From assembly GCA_016283985.1 (NCBI GenBank), contig JAEENZ010000268.1, positions 1 through 8,760 on the forward strand: a stretch of DNA of 8,760 bases. The letters are read 5' to 3'. This DNA comes from Bacteroidales bacterium. GTDB taxonomy: Bacteria; Bacteroidota; Bacteroidia; Bacteroidales; UBA932. Both the position numbers and the translations under genes were made by a program. Positions within the stretch are counted from its first letter, which is position 1, and every line of letters starts with the position of its first letter. The notes under the pieces are model-generated. The model was not told where the DNA came from. It worked only from the letters and a program-made list of their open reading frames with translations, and made no database searches. Positions 7,190 to 8,760 of the stretch are shown piece by piece.

Positions 7190-8644
7190 ATGAATTGGAA
7201 AACCATCAGCAGGAATGTGGGCTACGCGCTTCTCGTGAGCGCGCTGTTCATGTTCGCGGCCCTCTGCATTGCCGTTTTCGGCAAGGAGGATACTGCGATC
7301 GCGCCCCTTTCGATCAGTTTCCTGCTGACGTTCATCTTCGGTATCTTCCCTTTTATTTTCGTACGCAAGACGGCGGCCATAACGATGAGGGAAGGATACG
7401 TGATCATCGTGCTCTCGTGGTTGCTGTCATTTATTTTCGGCATGCTGCCTTACGTGCTTTGGGGCGGTCCGTTCACGGTCATAAATGCCTGGTTCGAGAG
7501 TGTTTCCGGCTTTACCACGACAGGTTCCAGCATTCTGGAAGAAGTGGAAAGCCTGCCGAAGTCGCTTTTGTTCTGGCGGAGTTCGACTCATTTTATCGGC
7601 GGTTTGGGAGTCGTCGTGTTCCTGCTTCTTATCATCCCGTCCTCAAGCCCGATGCGCCTGCGTCTGACTAACATGGAGCTTTCTTCCCTGTCGAAAGAGT
7701 CTTACAACGTGCGGGCGAATCAGACCGTCTACATCTTCACTTATGTCTACCTTGGCATGAACGTGATTGCGTTCCTTGCGTACCTGCTTGCAGGAATGTC
7801 TCCCTTCGATGCCATCAACCATACTTTCAGCGTATGCGCAACGGGTGGCTTCAGCAGCCGGAACATGTCTATAGCATCGTTCAACTCGCTCCCCATCACC
7901 CTGGTGACGATGCTGTTCATGTACTTGTCGTCGCTGCACTTCGGAATGCTGTATATAACGATTGTGACCAGGTCGCTCAAGCCACTGAACAACGACGTCT
8001 TTAAGTTTTATACCGGAACGCTGGTTGCCGGAACGGTCATCGTGGCTACCGTCCTCAAGATGCATGGGGTGACTGGGACCTGGTTCCGGGCCTTCATCGA
8101 CGGCGGTTTCCAGGTACTCAGTTATGCCTCCACCTCTGGTTTAGCCATATGCGACAATAGCGTCTGGCCATGGTTCCCGTCAGTTCTGATAATGGTTCTG
8201 GGTATACAGTGCGGCATGGCCGGGTCCACTACGGGAGGCGTTAAATCAGACCGTATCCTACTGGTATTCAAGAGCATGGGTGTTCACATGAAACGCTCCG
8301 TCAATCCGTCTACGGTGAATGAAGTCCGCATCAACGGCAGGGCCCTTTCAGACAAGGACGTGGAGCCGCACGTGCTCTACGTTGCAGTGTTCTTCATCGT
8401 ATTCGCCATATCGTCGCTTCTTTGCATGGCATCAGGCTCCGATAACGCAAATGCAATCATGGGAACCCTCTGCAGCCTGGACAACGTGGGTCCTGCGGCA
8501 GGTTCCATCGGGTCGTTCGGAAATTATAATGCAGAACCATCCCTCGCCAAGTTCTTCTATACGATAGATATGTTCATGGGGCGCGTGGAGATTTATCCCG
8601 TGCTTGCAGTCGCTTCCTTTATCTTCACCCGCAAGAAAAGATAG
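7190..8644 (+). CDS. trkH: TrkH-family potassium uptake channel subunit
   Basis: This is the membrane-embedded K+-translocating subunit of a Trk/Ktr system in the inner membrane. It has 484 residues, the usual TrkH length. The four pore-loop repeats are visible: SGFTTTGSS (106-114), SVCATGGFSS (214-223), STSGLAICDN (314-323) and LDNVGPAAG (430-438), giving the four filter glycines. Other family signatures are WRSSTHFIGGLGVVV (129-143), preceding the second repeat, and CGMAGSTTGGVKSDR (341-355). About ten hydrophobic segments fit the 2TM-pore repeats. TrkH channels normally need a cytosolic nucleotide-binding ring (TrkA/KtrA), which is not in the window. The ATG lies one base after the stop of the sensor-like gene, implying translational coupling. 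The next gene starts directly after its TAG. The third repeat has leucine after the filter glycine where F or Y is commoner. No damage is seen. Confidence 0.95.
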   Translation: MNWKTISRNVGYALLVSALFMFAALCIAVFGKEDTAIAPLSISFLLTFIFGIFPFIFVRKTAAITMREGYVIIVLSWLLSFIFGMLPYVLWGGPFTVINAWFESVSGFTTTGSSILEEVESLPKSLLFWRSSTHFIGGLGVVVFLLLIIPSSSPMRLRLTNMELSSLSKESYNVRANQTVYIFTYVYLGMNVIAFLAYLLAGMSPFDAINHTFSVCATGGFSSRNMSIASFNSLPITLVTMLFMYLSSLHFGMLYITIVTRSLKPLNNDVFKFYTGTLVAGTVIVATVLKMHGVTGTWFRAFIDGGFQVLSYASTSGLAICDNSVWPWFPSVLIMVLGIQCGMAGSTTGGVKSDRILLVFKSMGVHMKRSVNPSTVNEVRINGRALSDKDVEPHVLYVAVFFIVFAISSLLCMASGSDNANAIMGTLCSLDNVGPAAGSIGSFGNYNAEPSLAKFFYTIDMFMGRVEIYPVLAVASFIFTRKKR

Positions 8645-8760
8645 ATGGACCGCAGCGATTTCCTGTTCAAGGAGTTTATCACCCGATTCAGTTATGAGCC
8701 GACCGCTTGTCAGGAGGCTCTCATGCACAAGATCGCGTCCTTCCTGACCGGAGATGGCGG
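8645..8760 (+). CDS. N-terminal fragment of a probable RecD/UvrD-like ATP-dependent helicase (AAA ATPase), cut by the window edge
   Basis: Only 38 codons are visible, reading MDRSDFLFKEFITRFSYEPT then ACQEALMHKIASFLTGDGG, and the frame is open at the right edge. Bacteroidota RecD-like helicases typically begin with a short helix, then F-x-[YH]-x-PT-x-x-Q-x-x-[AL]-[LM]-x-x-[LI]-x-x-F[LI], just before the Walker A motif. The FSYEPTACQEALMHKIASFL stretch fits that pattern, with the glutamine as a Q-motif-like residue. The Walker A motif would lie beyond the window, so this is an informed guess. The ATG immediately follows the trkH stop with no spacer, so it is probably in the same operon. The coding frame is favoured because it has no stop and continues the strand. 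Confidence 0.5.
   Translation, partial: MDRSDFLFKEFITRFSYEPTACQEALMHKIASFLTGDG

Noticed and set aside
7643..8065. Minus-strand open frame of 140 codons opposite trkH
   Set aside because: It is rich in H, R, Q and E as expected for the complement of a membrane-protein gene, and it matches no family I recognise.
8432..8728. Minus-strand open frame of 98 codons spanning the trkH 3' end and the start of the next gene
   Set aside because: It overlaps the fourth pore loop of trkH in antisense. The plus-strand frame beginning at 8645 is better supported by its helicase-like N-terminus and operon spacing.

Overview
The window looks like part of a Bacteroidota chromosome, most likely Bacteroidales. 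The evidence is TAnnTTTG-type -7 promoter elements, no Shine-Dalgarno-like leaders, a Bacteroidetes-style lipoprotein cyclophilin with an insert before its last core strands, a YicC-family protein, and very tight packing. I cannot name the genus. Every gene reads as intact, and the four kinds of stretch between genes are 0-1, 15, 44 and 74 bp long. I found no rRNA, tRNA, CRISPR array, insertion sequence or phage gene. No stretch of more than 300 bp lacks a gene.

Layout. (1) Positions 1-1233, minus strand: the N-terminal three quarters of glutaminyl-tRNA synthetase (glnS), running off the left edge. (2) A 44-bp divergent region (1234-1277) holding a mirror-symmetric double promoter. (3) Positions 1278-2867, plus strand: a lipoprotein cyclophilin-type prolyl isomerase followed by the YicC-family endoribonuclease. 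(4) Positions 2864-6310, minus strand, read right to left: a ROK-family transcriptional regulator followed 15 bp later by a secreted GH3 beta-glycosidase. The GH3 stop codon overlaps the yicC stop codon. (5) A 74-bp AT-rich divergent region (6311-6384). (6) Positions 6385-8760, plus strand: a membrane protein with a four-helix sensor domain and a HAMP-like stub but no output domain, then a complete TrkH potassium channel subunit one base later, then directly abutting it the first 38 codons of a probable RecD/UvrD-like helicase.

How the genes work together. The ROK protein and GH3 enzyme look like a small sugar-responsive unit: a repressor whose sugar-kinase phosphate site has decayed controls itself and a periplasmic glycosidase. 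The sensor-like protein and TrkH are probably co-translated, which suggests the former could be an accessory or sensing subunit for potassium uptake. The usual cytosolic gating partner TrkA is not in the window. This is inference from adjacency only. Most of the window is ordinary housekeeping. The parts most worth a second look are the symmetric glnS/cyclophilin promoter, which predicts a nearly leaderless cyclophilin mRNA, and the output-less sensor paired with TrkH.
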